64,000 nt of DNA from Pseudescherichia sp031998825 (GTDB lineage Bacteria; Pseudomonadota; Gammaproteobacteria; Enterobacterales; Enterobacteriaceae), in NCBI RefSeq assembly GCF_031998825.1, contig NZ_DAMACX010000005.1, forward strand, positions 1 through 64,000, in the 5' to 3' direction. Shown piece after piece: positions 25,290 to 33,709 of this stretch (positions are counted from its first letter, which is position 1; the number at the start of each line of letters is the position of its first letter). The notes below the pieces were generated by a model. That model did not search any database and was not told the DNA's origin. It saw only the letters and a list, made by a program, of their open reading frames with translations. A program made the translations under genes and the position numbers.

Positions 25290-26330
25290 ATGTCCGAACA
25301 AGCCTATACCCTCCCTGACACCATGACTGCGATTGACATTACCCAGCCCGGCGGCCCGGAAGTTCTGCAGGCGACAACGCGCCCGGTCCCCCAGCCGCAG
25401 GCAAACGAGGTGCTGATCCGCACCGTGGCCGCAGGGGTGAACGGTCCGGACGTGTTGCAGCGTAAAGGGCAGTACGCACCGCCGCCGGGCGCGTCCGACA
25501 TCCCGGGCCTCGAGGTATCAGGCGTCGTGGTTGCCGTGGGCGCTGAGGTGCAGAGTTTTGCGCCGGGAGATCGTGTTGCGGCCCTGATTACCGGCGGCGG
25601 CTATGCCGAGTATTGCACTGCCCATGAGAGTAACACCCTGCCGCTGCCGCCCGGTCTGAACTTTATCGAAGCGGCAGCGCTGCCGGAGACCTTTATGACG
25701 GTCTGGCTGAATATGTTCCAGCGCGGCCAGTTTAAAGCGGGCGATATCATCCTGATCCACGGCGGTGCGTCCGGCATTGGTACTACCGCGACTATGCTGG
25801 CTAAAGCCTTTGGCGCAGCCAAAATCATCACTACCGTGGGTTCCGATGAGCACCGTCAGGCCAGCCTGAAGCTTGGCGCAGACGTTGCCGTACTCTACAA
25901 AGAGGAAGATTTTGTCGAGATCACCAAACAGGTAACCGACGGCCATGGCGCAGACATTATCCTTGATATCATTGCAGGTGACTATGTTGCGCGAAACTAT
26001 GAGGCGGCGGCGATGCACGGGCGCATCGTACAAATTAGCGTGCTTGCAGGCCCAGCCAAAGAGTTAAACCTGTTCCCCATGCTGACTAAGCAGCTGATGC
26101 ATATCGGCTCTACCCTGCGCTCGCGCTCGCCGGCTGCAAAAGCTGAACTGATTGAAGAGCTTAACGATCACGTCTGGCCGCTGATTGAGGCCGGAAAGCT
26201 TAAGCCGCAGATCTATAAAACCTTCCCGCTGGCAGAAGCCGCTGATGCCCACCGCCTGCTGGATGAAGGGACGCATATCGGCAAAGTTGTGTTGATTGCG
26301 GATGAGAATGAAGCAACGGACCGTATATAA
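25290..26330 (+). CDS. NAD(P)H quinone oxidoreductase, PIG3/QorA-like
   Basis: This is a medium-chain dehydrogenase/reductase without catalytic zinc, 346 residues. It has a GroES-like N-terminal domain (about 30-130, with AAGVNGPDVLQRKGQY, typical of PIG3-type quinone reductases) and a Rossmann domain with the nucleotide motif HGGASGIGTTATMLAKAFGA (about 159-178). It probably reduces quinones or similar electrophiles with NADPH. A clear GGAGAAAA ribosome site precedes the ATG. A LysR gene follows 31 nt downstream and may control it. Confidence 0.88.
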   Translation: MSEQAYTLPDTMTAIDITQPGGPEVLQATTRPVPQPQANEVLIRTVAAGVNGPDVLQRKGQYAPPPGASDIPGLEVSGVVVAVGAEVQSFAPGDRVAALITGGGYAEYCTAHESNTLPLPPGLNFIEAAALPETFMTVWLNMFQRGQFKAGDIILIHGGASGIGTTATMLAKAFGAAKIITTVGSDEHRQASLKLGADVAVLYKEEDFVEITKQVTDGHGADIILDIIAGDYVARNYEAAAMHGRIVQISVLAGPAKELNLFPMLTKQLMHIGSTLRSRSPAAKAELIEELNDHVWPLIEAGKLKPQIYKTFPLAEAADAHRLLDEGTHIGKVVLIADENEATDRI

Positions 26331-26361
26331 TCTGCCGTGATATTACAGACGGGGATTATAG

Positions 26362-27270
26362 ATGGATCAGCTGGTGGCGATACGGGCCTTTGCCCGGGTA
26401 GTAGAGGCAGGTAACTTTACCCGGGCAGCGGACTCGCTGGAGATGCCCAATGCCACGGTCAGCAAGCTGATTCAGGAGCTTGAGGCGCACCTCGGTGTGC
26501 GCCTGCTTCAGCGCACCACCCGGCGCGTCACGGTCACCCCAGAGGGGCGCGACTACTATGAAAAGAGCGCCCGAATCCTGCGCGATCTGGAGGATATCGA
26601 CACCTCTTTTAGCGCGGTACGCAGCAAGCCGCGTGGGCTGCTGCGGATCGATATCGGCGGCTCTACCGCTCGCGACGTGCTTATCCCTCTCCTTCCCGAG
26701 TTTATGATGCGCTATCCGGATATCCGTATCGATCTGGGGGTGTCCGATCGCGCTGTCGATCTGATTAGCGATAACGTAGACTGCGTGATCCGTGGCGGCC
26801 CGCTGGAGAGTTCATCCCTTATTGCCCGCCATATTGGCTCGGCAACGCTCATCACCTGTGCGACGCCGGAGTACCTGAAAGCCTTCGGCACGCCCGCTTA
26901 CCCGGAGGAGCTAAAAAATGGCCACCGGCTGGTGAGCTATCTCTCCCCGCAAAACGGCAGGGCTTTCCCTTTCCGCTTCGAGCATAACGGCGAAAAAACG
27001 GACATTAAGGTCGATCACCGTATCGGGGTCAACGAGAGCAACGCCCATCTTGCAGCAGGCCTGGCGGGGCTGGGGGTTATCCAGACCTTTAGCTATTCGA
27101 CGGCTGAGGCGCTGCGCAACGGCACGCTGGTGGAGATCCTTAAAGAGTGGCGGCCTGCTCCCTACCCTTTCCATGTGGTCTATCCGCAGAGCCGTCACGT
27201 CACGCACCGGTTACGGGTGTTTATCGACTGGTTACTGGAGCGCTTTCCGCAGCGGGTGGCGGGAGCGTGA
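26362..27270 (+). CDS. LysR-family transcriptional regulator
   Basis: This LysR regulator has 302 residues. The N-terminal winged helix (MDQLVAIRAFARVVEAGNFTRAADSLEMPNATVSKLIQELE, split over residues 1-41) and the text LGVRLLQRTTRRVTVTPEGRDYYE mark the large CrgA/AaeR-like subgroup. This subgroup often controls adjacent quinone oxidoreductases and detoxification genes. It is co-directional with and 31 nt after the oxidoreductase, suggesting shared transcription. The effector is unknown. Confidence 0.88.
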   Translation: MDQLVAIRAFARVVEAGNFTRAADSLEMPNATVSKLIQELEAHLGVRLLQRTTRRVTVTPEGRDYYEKSARILRDLEDIDTSFSAVRSKPRGLLRIDIGGSTARDVLIPLLPEFMMRYPDIRIDLGVSDRAVDLISDNVDCVIRGGPLESSSLIARHIGSATLITCATPEYLKAFGTPAYPEELKNGHRLVSYLSPQNGRAFPFRFEHNGEKTDIKVDHRIGVNESNAHLAAGLAGLGVIQTFSYSTAEALRNGTLVEILKEWRPAPYPFHVVYPQSRHVTHRLRVFIDWLLERFPQRVAGA

Positions 27271-27367
27271 TGCAGCCTCCAGAGGAGGCTACAAAATAGA
27301 CAATTCATAACGCATGCTGCCAGCGGCCAGGTTATAAATAGGGAGAGATTATTGCGGGTACTCTCCT

Positions 27368-28729
27368 ATGATGCGGCTAACCATGATCCTGCTTGGCATA
27401 GATTTTCTGCGCTCGCACTGGCGCGGGCTGCGTCGCTTCGGCTGGGTTACGCTGACTGCTGGCGTGGTGCTGTTTATCGATGCGCTGGACGGCGCGCTGT
27501 TCTTCCCTATTGAGCTATTCGCTTCGCTGCTGCTGTTCGAAGGCAGCGCGACGCTGATGGTGGCCCACAGCGGCATGGGCGGCCAGCGTATTCTGCGCTA
27601 CGTAAAGGGCGCGGCGTTCTCTCTGGCTGCGGTGCTGATCCTCGCCGGGAACCACGATGGCAACTTTCTGCTATCGATGATCTTTGGTCTGCTCTTCCTG
27701 TTTGACGGCGCGCTGCAGATCGCCTCTGCAGTTGTCGTTCGCTATCAACGCTGGCGGCCTGCGCTGTGGGGCGGGATTGTCGAGATCGTGCTGGCCCTGT
27801 TTTTCTTTCAGCCCTGGCCCTCCAACTATGCGGGCACCGTCCCCTATTGCCTGGGTCTGGTGCTGGCCTTTGCCGGTTGGAACCTGTTTATCCTTGCTAA
27901 TCGCGTCAAGCGGGCCGCGGCTAATCCAGGTCTGAAAGGCGAAGAGTTTATGGAGGAGACGGAGATCCCTCCCCCCGCCGTCGTGGAGTGGGATGGGCCG
28001 CCGGACGACGATGAAAAAGCCCTGACGGTTCACGTCTGGACGCCGGTAGGCTCTGCGGCGAGCGAGGCCGTACCGCGCCCGGTCATCAGCCGCTATATTG
28101 CTGCCGTCGATCGCAACGGCGTCATCTCCACCGGTCACGCCGCGCTGGAGTCTCCCGGCGGCATCTATATCAGCCTCTACCCCGCCGTGCAGATCGACCG
28201 CTCACCGGATGCCTTTGCCCGGACTCTGCGCGCAACGTCAGAGAACGACGTGCCGGGACAGTTTCAGCCAGACTATGCCACCGAGTCCGTGCAGTGGTGC
28301 CCGTCGACACGTAAAGTGCGCATTCGCAACTATAGCGAGACGCAGTTGGCGGCATTTTGGGAGCGCTATCGTCAGGATGAGTCCTACAACCTGACGCACC
28401 GAAACTGCTCCAGCACCGTGGCCAGGGCGCTGGAGGCCGCGCTAGAGGGATCCGTTGGCAGGCTGTGGCAGTCTCGCGGATTCTGGATGGCGATGGGTAA
28501 GCTGATGTCCACCCCGGAGCTGTGGGTAGCGCTCCAGCTGCGCAAGCGCGCGGAGACGATGGCCTGGACGCCAGGACTGGTGCTCGACTACGCCCGCGCC
28601 CTGAGCATGCTCGCCGACCCGCGTCCGACCGGCTGGTTTAACACCGTCGGCCGTGCGCTGAAAAGAATGTTCCACCGCCGGGTAGCCTGGGAGAAAGGCG
28701 AAAGCGGCGAAGGGATGGAGGGGGAATAA
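27368..28729 (+). CDS. HdeD-like membrane domain fused to a cysteine-peptidase-like domain
   Basis: This 453-residue protein has two parts. Residues about 1-180 form six or more membrane helices in paired-repeat style typical of HdeD/DUF308 proteins (acid-resistance membrane proteins). A linker rich in Pro, Glu and Asp (190-225) leads to a soluble domain (about 235-390). That domain has GHAALESPGGIYISLYP with His257 and HRNCSSTVARALEAAL with Cys347, in the His-then-Cys order of circularly permuted papain-like (NlpC/P60, LRAT, PPPDE) folds. Catalysis is inferred. The ribosome site is weak. It is convergent with uvsE, 15 nt apart. It was not recognised in E. coli K-12. Confidence 0.75.
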   Translation: MMRLTMILLGIDFLRSHWRGLRRFGWVTLTAGVVLFIDALDGALFFPIELFASLLLFEGSATLMVAHSGMGGQRILRYVKGAAFSLAAVLILAGNHDGNFLLSMIFGLLFLFDGALQIASAVVVRYQRWRPALWGGIVEIVLALFFFQPWPSNYAGTVPYCLGLVLAFAGWNLFILANRVKRAAANPGLKGEEFMEETEIPPPAVVEWDGPPDDDEKALTVHVWTPVGSAASEAVPRPVISRYIAAVDRNGVISTGHAALESPGGIYISLYPAVQIDRSPDAFARTLRATSENDVPGQFQPDYATESVQWCPSTRKVRIRNYSETQLAAFWERYRQDESYNLTHRNCSSTVARALEAALEGSVGRLWQSRGFWMAMGKLMSTPELWVALQLRKRAETMAWTPGLVLDYARALSMLADPRPTGWFNTVGRALKRMFHRRVAWEKGESGEGMEGE

Positions 28730-28744
28730 TCTCCCCCTATAACA

Positions 28745-29707
28745 TTACTCCGCCCCTGACTGCGCATACGCATAGAGCCGGTCGCGGGCGAGGTTTTTCA
28801 TCTTCACTTCACACATGATGTCAAAATCCGTAAACGAGAGCGCCCAACTGTTAAGCGTTGGGTTGAAGAAGAAGTCCGAGTGCGCCCTGAGCTTGGTTTT
28901 CGGCACGCCCAAACTGCCCTGATCCGGGAAACCCTGCTCGGGGATGATCCCCTCCTGCGAAATAGAGTAGTGCATCACCGGCCTGACGTCCCGCCAGGAG
29001 GCCTTCACCTGCGCGATACGCGGATCGTTGGGCTGGATAAACTCCCCCTCTTTCACCCAGTGATGGTGAATATCTACCACGATCGGACAGAGATCTTTCG
29101 CCTGCAGAACATCATCCAGCGAGCAGGAGATCTCGTCATTCTCGAGGGTCAACATCCGCCTGGCTTCCGGGCTGAGCTTGCCGAAGGCGCTTTTAAACCC
29201 GGCAAAGCCCGCCTTGCCATTCATATGAATATTGATTTTGAAGTCCTGGAAGGTTTTGCCGTAGCCCATCAGCGTCGCGCAGAGGGCATGGTACTCCACA
29301 TCCTCCAGGGCGCGCTCGACCACCAGCACATTGTCCGAGGCGAGAACCGAGTACTGCCCAGGGTGAAAGGAGAGGCGGATATCGTTGGCGCGGGCGAAAT
29401 CACCGCATTTAGTGAACAGCGGATAGAGCTCCGGCAGGAACTCTTTATACAGCGCCATGGCCTCGGGCACGGTATAGAGCGGCAGCAGGTCGCTGCCGAT
29501 GCGCATCATCCGCAGGTCAGGTGGGAGCTGCGCCAGCTCCTGAAAAAGCAGATAGAGGTTGGTCAGATTGGTCGCTGACAGCGTGTAGATCAGCTTTGCT
29601 CTCTCTTCGCTCTCCAGACTCAAAAATCGCGTACGGGTGGTGGCTTTAAAGGGGAAACGCTGCTTTAAATCCGGGTCCAGAAACTTACAAGCGAAGCCTA
29701 ATTTCAT
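28745..29707 (-). CDS. uvsE: UV DNA damage endonuclease UvsE
   Basis: This UVDE-type endonuclease nicks DNA directly 5' of UV photoproducts and some other lesions, giving a photolyase-independent repair route. The 320-residue TIM-barrel protein starts MKLGFACKFLDPD. It carries the metal-ligand segments RLSFHPGQYSVLAS (His and neighbours), LTLENDE, VVDIHHHW and AHSDFFFN, matching the three-metal site of Thermus and Bacillus UVDE. It is absent from E. coli K-12, so it is an accessory gene here. TGGAGGA precedes the ATG. It is a single gene, convergent with the HdeD fusion. Confidence 0.92.
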   Translation of the reverse strand: MKLGFACKFLDPDLKQRFPFKATTRTRFLSLESEERAKLIYTLSATNLTNLYLLFQELAQLPPDLRMMRIGSDLLPLYTVPEAMALYKEFLPELYPLFTKCGDFARANDIRLSFHPGQYSVLASDNVLVVERALEDVEYHALCATLMGYGKTFQDFKINIHMNGKAGFAGFKSAFGKLSPEARRMLTLENDEISCSLDDVLQAKDLCPIVVDIHHHWVKEGEFIQPNDPRIAQVKASWRDVRPVMHYSISQEGIIPEQGFPDQGSLGVPKTKLRAHSDFFFNPTLNSWALSFTDFDIMCEVKMKNLARDRLYAYAQSGAE

Positions 29708-29783
29708 GTGTCCTCCACAAGATATCCTTGTGAAAGCTTAGCAGCCACCGTCAGTACCGCCATGCTGTAGACGTGCCGAGAAA

Positions 29784-30428
29784 TTAAAACGCTAAACCTG
29801 CAAGACGGTCATTTATGTTCCGTGTGGTCCCCCAAACCTGGTAGGCGAATATATGACCGTGGCCGAGGTATTTCTGTCCCGTGAAATGCTCCGGTATAAA
29901 GTAGTGGCTTGGCCAGCAGCTAATATTGGCATACCTCAGCGCGCGCACGGTGTCGGTAAGATATTTAGGGCCTGTGACCTGCCACGGCTGGGTATCGAGA
30001 ACGGTCTTTTTTTCCGTCAGCCCCATGATCATTTCTGCCATAAGCGCCGCCTGTGGCTCCGACGCAAGATAGCCGTTTGCGATGAGCCCAGGGCGCACGA
30101 TCTCGTTCTCCATGCTGGCGCATACCTGGCTATCAAAAAGCCACTCTTCGAGGGGTCTGATACAGATGCTGTCCGCATCGACTGCGAAGCCGCCGTGATT
30201 AAACAGGATCTCATAGCGCATGATGTCCGCTGCACCACACATTTTTCCCGCATGTATCATGGCGTTAATATGCTTTTGGTTAATCCACCTTGTCTTTTTC
30301 AAGGCGGCATTGCCCCACACGACCACTTTCCAGCCTGGGTTATGCTTTTTCCAGGTCTCTATCATCTGGCGGGGGGTTTTGGACTCATCGCCGATCCAGA
30401 CGATATGGATTGTTTTAGGGATCTTCAT
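29784..30428 (-). CDS. Glycosyltransferase with DXD motif (Gly_transf_sug/GT32-like)
   Basis: This is a 214-residue transferase. The opener IPKTIHIVWIGDESKTP (4-20) and the region AADIMRYEILFNHGGFAVDADS, with Asp84-x-Asp86 as the nucleotide-sugar/metal DXD site, mark the sugar-transferase fold. The fold is shared by yeast Och1, capsule transferases and the catalytic domains of clostridial toxins. There is no signal peptide or membrane segment. Its start overlaps the upstream GT25 gene by 4 nt, so both are coupled. It probably decorates lipopolysaccharide or another surface glycan; a host-directed activity cannot be excluded. Confidence 0.82.
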   Translation of the reverse strand: MKIPKTIHIVWIGDESKTPRQMIETWKKHNPGWKVVVWGNAALKKTRWINQKHINAMIHAGKMCGAADIMRYEILFNHGGFAVDADSICIRPLEEWLFDSQVCASMENEIVRPGLIANGYLASEPQAALMAEMIMGLTEKKTVLDTQPWQVTGPKYLTDTVRALRYANISCWPSHYFIPEHFTGQKYLGHGHIFAYQVWGTTRNINDRLAGLAF

Positions 30429-31087
30429 TGTGCGATCGCCGCCAGCGATTTATAAAAATGTTTTGTATAGTCCATTACACCGTTTTCGATGTCGGATCTG
30501 CCTGGAGCCTGATGTCCCGCCACGGGGTACATGCCGAGCCAGGCGTGCTGCTGCATTAGCGGCAGCCAGGCCACATCGACGGCGTGATCATATTTCCCGC
30601 CGCCCTTACGCAGCCTCTCAACGGCTCCTGCGAAGCATTCCCGAAGCGTTGCCCGGTAATCTGCTTGTACGGCATACGCACAGGCGCAGAGCGCATCGAG
30701 GGGTCTGATGAGCTTATCGGTGGTTTTAAAGGTAACGACCTTACGGTAGTTGGCGCTCAAAAACGCGGCCTGCCAGCTCACCCTTTTCAACGCTTGCAGA
30801 AAATAGGATAAGCGCGCTATCGCATCCTGGTCTTTATTGAACACCATATCATCCTCAAGGATCAGGATGTTGCCCCAGCCCTGAGCGATGGCCGTTTCGA
30901 TAGCCTCAAGATGAGACTGAGCGCAGCCAATCTGACCAATTAAGTGGCGTTTCGCATCAAGCCGGTGAATTTTTTGATTGGGAACGCCAAGCAGTTGCAG
31001 CTCTTTCTCAATGCTATCTCTGCGGTCGTTACGCTCTTTCAAATTGATGTAGATAATCTTGTCGAACACACTCCAGTCGATTCTCAT
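30425..31087 (-). CDS. GT25-family (LPS-type) glycosyltransferase
   Basis: This is a 220-residue glycosyltransferase of family 25, the class that adds galactose or related sugars to lipooligosaccharide. Visible motifs are IIYINLKERNDRRDSIEKEL (11-30), GQIGCAQSHLEAIETA (51-66) and the acidic site ILEDDMVF with Glu78-Asp79-Asp80. The start at 31087 is chosen because AAGGAGG lies 8 nt upstream; an open frame to 31276 has no better site. It is first in a two-gene unit with the DXD transferase. No other surface-polysaccharide genes are nearby, so the acceptor is unknown. Confidence 0.83.
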   Translation of the reverse strand: MRIDWSVFDKIIYINLKERNDRRDSIEKELQLLGVPNQKIHRLDAKRHLIGQIGCAQSHLEAIETAIAQGWGNILILEDDMVFNKDQDAIARLSYFLQALKRVSWQAAFLSANYRKVVTFKTTDKLIRPLDALCACAYAVQADYRATLRECFAGAVERLRKGGGKYDHAVDVAWLPLMQQHAWLGMYPVAGHQAPGRSDIENGVMDYTKHFYKSLAAIAQ

Positions 31088-31253
31088 TAGCGGTTCCTCC
31101 TTAAGAACGGAAGGATAAAGCGACCATAAGCGACGATTTCTAAAGGGATGAACGTGGAAATTATTACGCATTTGGCACTCATTACCGTAGTCCTTCTGTT
31201 TAAGCAGAGGCGCTATACTATCGACTCGATTTTTTACGGCTGCCGTTACTGAT

Positions 31254-31592
31254 ATGAAAAAAGTTAAACCCCGCACTGTTATTCTGCTTGTTGCCGTCGC
31301 TGCACTGCTGGCCTGGTGGCTGGTTCCGCACTATAGCGATGAAGACAAGGCCTACTACGCTTCCGTGCTTTGCACGGTGAAAAGCAGCTCGTCAGAGGCT
31401 GGCCTGACCGAGATGGAACAGATGATTGAGGGAGGCAATTCGGATTATGCGTTGAAGAAAACGCATTTCTCTTCATCGCTGGGCAAGGACATGCTTCACG
31501 CCTGGGAGCAGCTTAGCGCTGCGGAAAAGCAGAAGGCAATGAAATCGCCGGAAGGGTGTGCAGGGCCGCTGCTGGCAAAAATAAAAAGCTAA
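31254..31592 (+). CDS. Small membrane-anchored protein of unknown function
   Basis: This is an unrecognised 112-residue protein. It has a basic N-terminus (MKKVKPR) and one membrane segment or signal anchor (TVILLVAVAALLAWWLVP, 8-25), followed by a polar soluble part with two Cys (VLCTV and EGCAG) that could pair in the periplasm. It is divergent from the glycosyltransferase pair and convergent with the metallopeptidase gene. No ribosome site stands out (GTTACTGAT precedes the ATG). Its role is unknown; an accessory or immunity-like partner of the neighbouring peptidase is only a thought. Confidence 0.6.
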   Translation: MKKVKPRTVILLVAVAALLAWWLVPHYSDEDKAYYASVLCTVKSSSSEAGLTEMEQMIEGGNSDYALKKTHFSSSLGKDMLHAWEQLSAAEKQKAMKSPEGCAGPLLAKIKS

Positions 31593-31627
31593 CTGCCCTG
31601 CTCTGGGTTATCCACGAATACTCTTAT

Positions 31628-32287
31628 TCAACCCTGGCGGATGTCGCAATAATGGTCGCGGATGGGTTCACCCGCCTCAAGACAAATTGGGCGTTCATGA
31701 CGATAGATATTATCGTATTCAAGCCGGACGCTCCAGGGTTGTCCTGTTACTGAGCCGTTAGGGGCAAACCAGCCCCGGCGCTCTGAATAGGGCCGCGAGC
31801 CAAAGTTTCGTTCACCGTATTTCCGCGCAGCGTCCATGATAGCAGAGGTGAGCGCAAAGCGTGGGCCTTTGGCGGAGTTCTCAAACTGTAAAGGGGTCTC
31901 TATATTTTGCACCGCATGCCCACACTCGTGAAGAAACGTAATATAGGGATGCTGCTTCTGAAATTCACCGTACACACCCCGAGCGCCGCCTGGCCTTACG
32001 CTAAGATCAATATCTACATCCATATAAATTACGCCGCCGGGACCCGGTTCATTATCGAAGCAGGTAAATCCCCCTTTCATTACGACTACGTAAACCGGAT
32101 GAGGAAACCGATCGATAGTCTTAAGGACTCTTTGGGCCGTGGCGGATTTTTCTAACGCCCACAGTCTTACCTTTTCAAGATAATCCTGTCCGACTTTCGT
32201 ATCTAAAATTTCCTTTGCCCCCATCATACCTTTAAGTATATTGGTTGCTTTGCCAATCTCCGGGCCCTGTGTAAATTTAAACGTCAT
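31628..32287 (-). CDS. NleD/M91-like zinc metallopeptidase
   Basis: This is a 219-residue protein with a zinc-metallopeptidase signature. FLHECGHAVQ gives His120-Glu121-x-x-His124, and VRLEYDNIYRHERPICLEAGEPIR supplies a likely third ligand, Glu190 or a neighbour. This layout matches the M91 family, founded by the type III effector NleD and found in many polymorphic-toxin and T6SS effector domains. There is no signal peptide and no recognisable secretion domain. GGGGA precedes the ATG. It is AT-richer than the backbone and lies between argU and the glycosyltransferases. An effector or toxin role is inferred; a housekeeping role is possible. Confidence 0.68.
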   Translation of the reverse strand: MTFKFTQGPEIGKATNILKGMMGAKEILDTKVGQDYLEKVRLWALEKSATAQRVLKTIDRFPHPVYVVVMKGGFTCFDNEPGPGGVIYMDVDIDLSVRPGGARGVYGEFQKQHPYITFLHECGHAVQNIETPLQFENSAKGPRFALTSAIMDAARKYGERNFGSRPYSERRGWFAPNGSVTGQPWSVRLEYDNIYRHERPICLEAGEPIRDHYCDIRQG

Positions 32288-32536
32288 TGAACATCCCCTG
32301 TGAAGGTATATTTACCCCCCATGTGCTATGGATAAACGCATTGACAGTAATGCACTCTACGTTAATGAATTTAAAAATTCCGAGGGGAATAGTTATAGTT
32401 TAAATTTGGCCCTTTGCCTTTTCAACCTATGAGAAAGTCTTAAATAGGACAGCATTTTCCATGACAAGCAGACATGCAGCATGATGCAGAAAAAAGCGCC
32501 GATAGGATTAAAACGTGTGTAATGCTTGATTCTAAA

Positions 32537-32613
32537 TGGCACGCCCTACAGGATTCGAACCTGTGACCTACGGCTTAGAAGGCCGTTGCTCTATCCAGCT
32601 GAGCTAAGGGCGC
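32537..32613 (-). tRNA. argU: tRNA-Arg (anticodon UCU)
   Basis: This 77-nt tRNA includes an encoded CCA (TGG at 32537-32539 on the plus strand). Read on the minus strand it begins GCGCCCTTAGCTCAGC, the anticodon loop is CTTCTAA (UCU, reading AGA), and the T-arm GTTCGAATCC is intact. The acceptor stem closes with one G-U pair. It matches E. coli argU closely and is in the same neighbourhood (next to folD). argU is a known phage integration site in E. coli; the accessory genes lie on its 3' side here. The 249-nt gap between it and the peptidase gene is AT-rich, without an integrase or visible att duplicate. Confidence 0.97.
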
Positions 32614-32840
32614 ATTGCGCGGGATGCTCCACCTAAACGGTGGAAACGCCTGGGATTATACGGTCAATGCCCGGTGAGTCAATGGCTTTGGCGTCAGATG
32701 CTGTTGAAATGAGCATCGCACCGCACTTTACGTCCTTCTCCCACATGAATAATGCAAACGTTAACTGACAGCACGGCGCGCTTCTGACACACTATACACC
32801 ATCCCCTCTACTTCAATTTACAGACGGAATCTTCTCTCTG

Positions 32841-33707
32841 ATGGTAGCAAAGATTATTGATGGTAAAACGATTGCGCAGCAGGTGCGCTCTGAGGTCGCG
32901 GAAAAAGTGAAGGCCCGCATTTCGGCAGGGAAACGCGCCCCTGGTCTGGCCGTTGTGCTGGTAGGCAGCAACCCTGCGTCGCAGATCTACGTCGGCAGCA
33001 AACGCAAAGCGTGTGAAGAGGTGGGCTTTATCTCCCGCTCTTACGATCTGCCAGAAACCACCAGCGAAGCCGAACTGCTGACGCTGATCGACACGCTCAA
33101 CGCCGACCGTGAGATTGACGGCATTCTGGTTCAGCTGCCGCTGCCGGCAGGCATCGATAACGTGAAGGTGCTGGAACGTATCGCGCCGGATAAAGACGTT
33201 GATGGCTTCCACCCCTATAACGTGGGCCGTCTGTGCCAGCGTGCGCCGCGTCTGCGTCCCTGCACGCCGCGTGGGATCGTTACCCTGCTGGAGCGCTACA
33301 ACATCGACACCTACGGACTGAACGCCGTAGTGATCGGCGCATCCAATATCGTCGGCCGCCCGATGAGCATGGAGCTGCTGCTGGCCGGCTGCACCACCAC
33401 CGTTACCCACCGCTTCACCAAAAATCTGCGCCAGCACGTTGAGAACGCCGATCTGCTGATCGTCGCCGTGGGCAAGCCGGGCTTTATTCCTGGAGAGTGG
33501 ATCAAAGAGGGGGCGATTGTCATTGACGTTGGCATCAACCGTCTTGAGAGCGGCAAAGTGGTCGGTGACGTGGTGTATGAAGATGCCGCCTCACGTGCCG
33601 CTTATATCACCCCCGTACCGGGCGGCGTAGGCCCGATGACCGTCGCAACGCTGATTCAGAATACGTTGCAGGCGTGCGAAGAGTATCACGACGTAGAGGA
33701 AGCATAA
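32841..33707 (+). CDS. folD: Methylenetetrahydrofolate dehydrogenase/cyclohydrolase
   Basis: FolD is bifunctional: it oxidises 5,10-methylene-THF with NADP+ and hydrolyses the product to 10-formyl-THF for purine and fMet synthesis. The 288-residue length equals that of the E. coli enzyme. The catalytic-domain motif VGSNPASQIYVGSKRKACEEVG, with the active Tyr and Lys (about 42-63), and the Rossmann segment VIGASNIVGRPMSMELL are intact. The ending TPVPGGVGPMTVATL is the family hallmark. ybcJ follows after 2 nt. In E. coli folD is likewise next to ybcJ and close to argU. Confidence 0.97.
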   Translation: MVAKIIDGKTIAQQVRSEVAEKVKARISAGKRAPGLAVVLVGSNPASQIYVGSKRKACEEVGFISRSYDLPETTSEAELLTLIDTLNADREIDGILVQLPLPAGIDNVKVLERIAPDKDVDGFHPYNVGRLCQRAPRLRPCTPRGIVTLLERYNIDTYGLNAVVIGASNIVGRPMSMELLLAGCTTTVTHRFTKNLRQHVENADLLIVAVGKPGFIPGEWIKEGAIVIDVGINRLESGKVVGDVVYEDAASRAAYITPVPGGVGPMTVATLIQNTLQACEEYHDVEEA

Positions 33708-33709
33708 GA

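Noticed and set aside
32288..32536. Prophage integrase or duplicated argU end next to argU
   Set aside because: No integrase-like frame and no copy of the tRNA 3' end was found in the window by eye.
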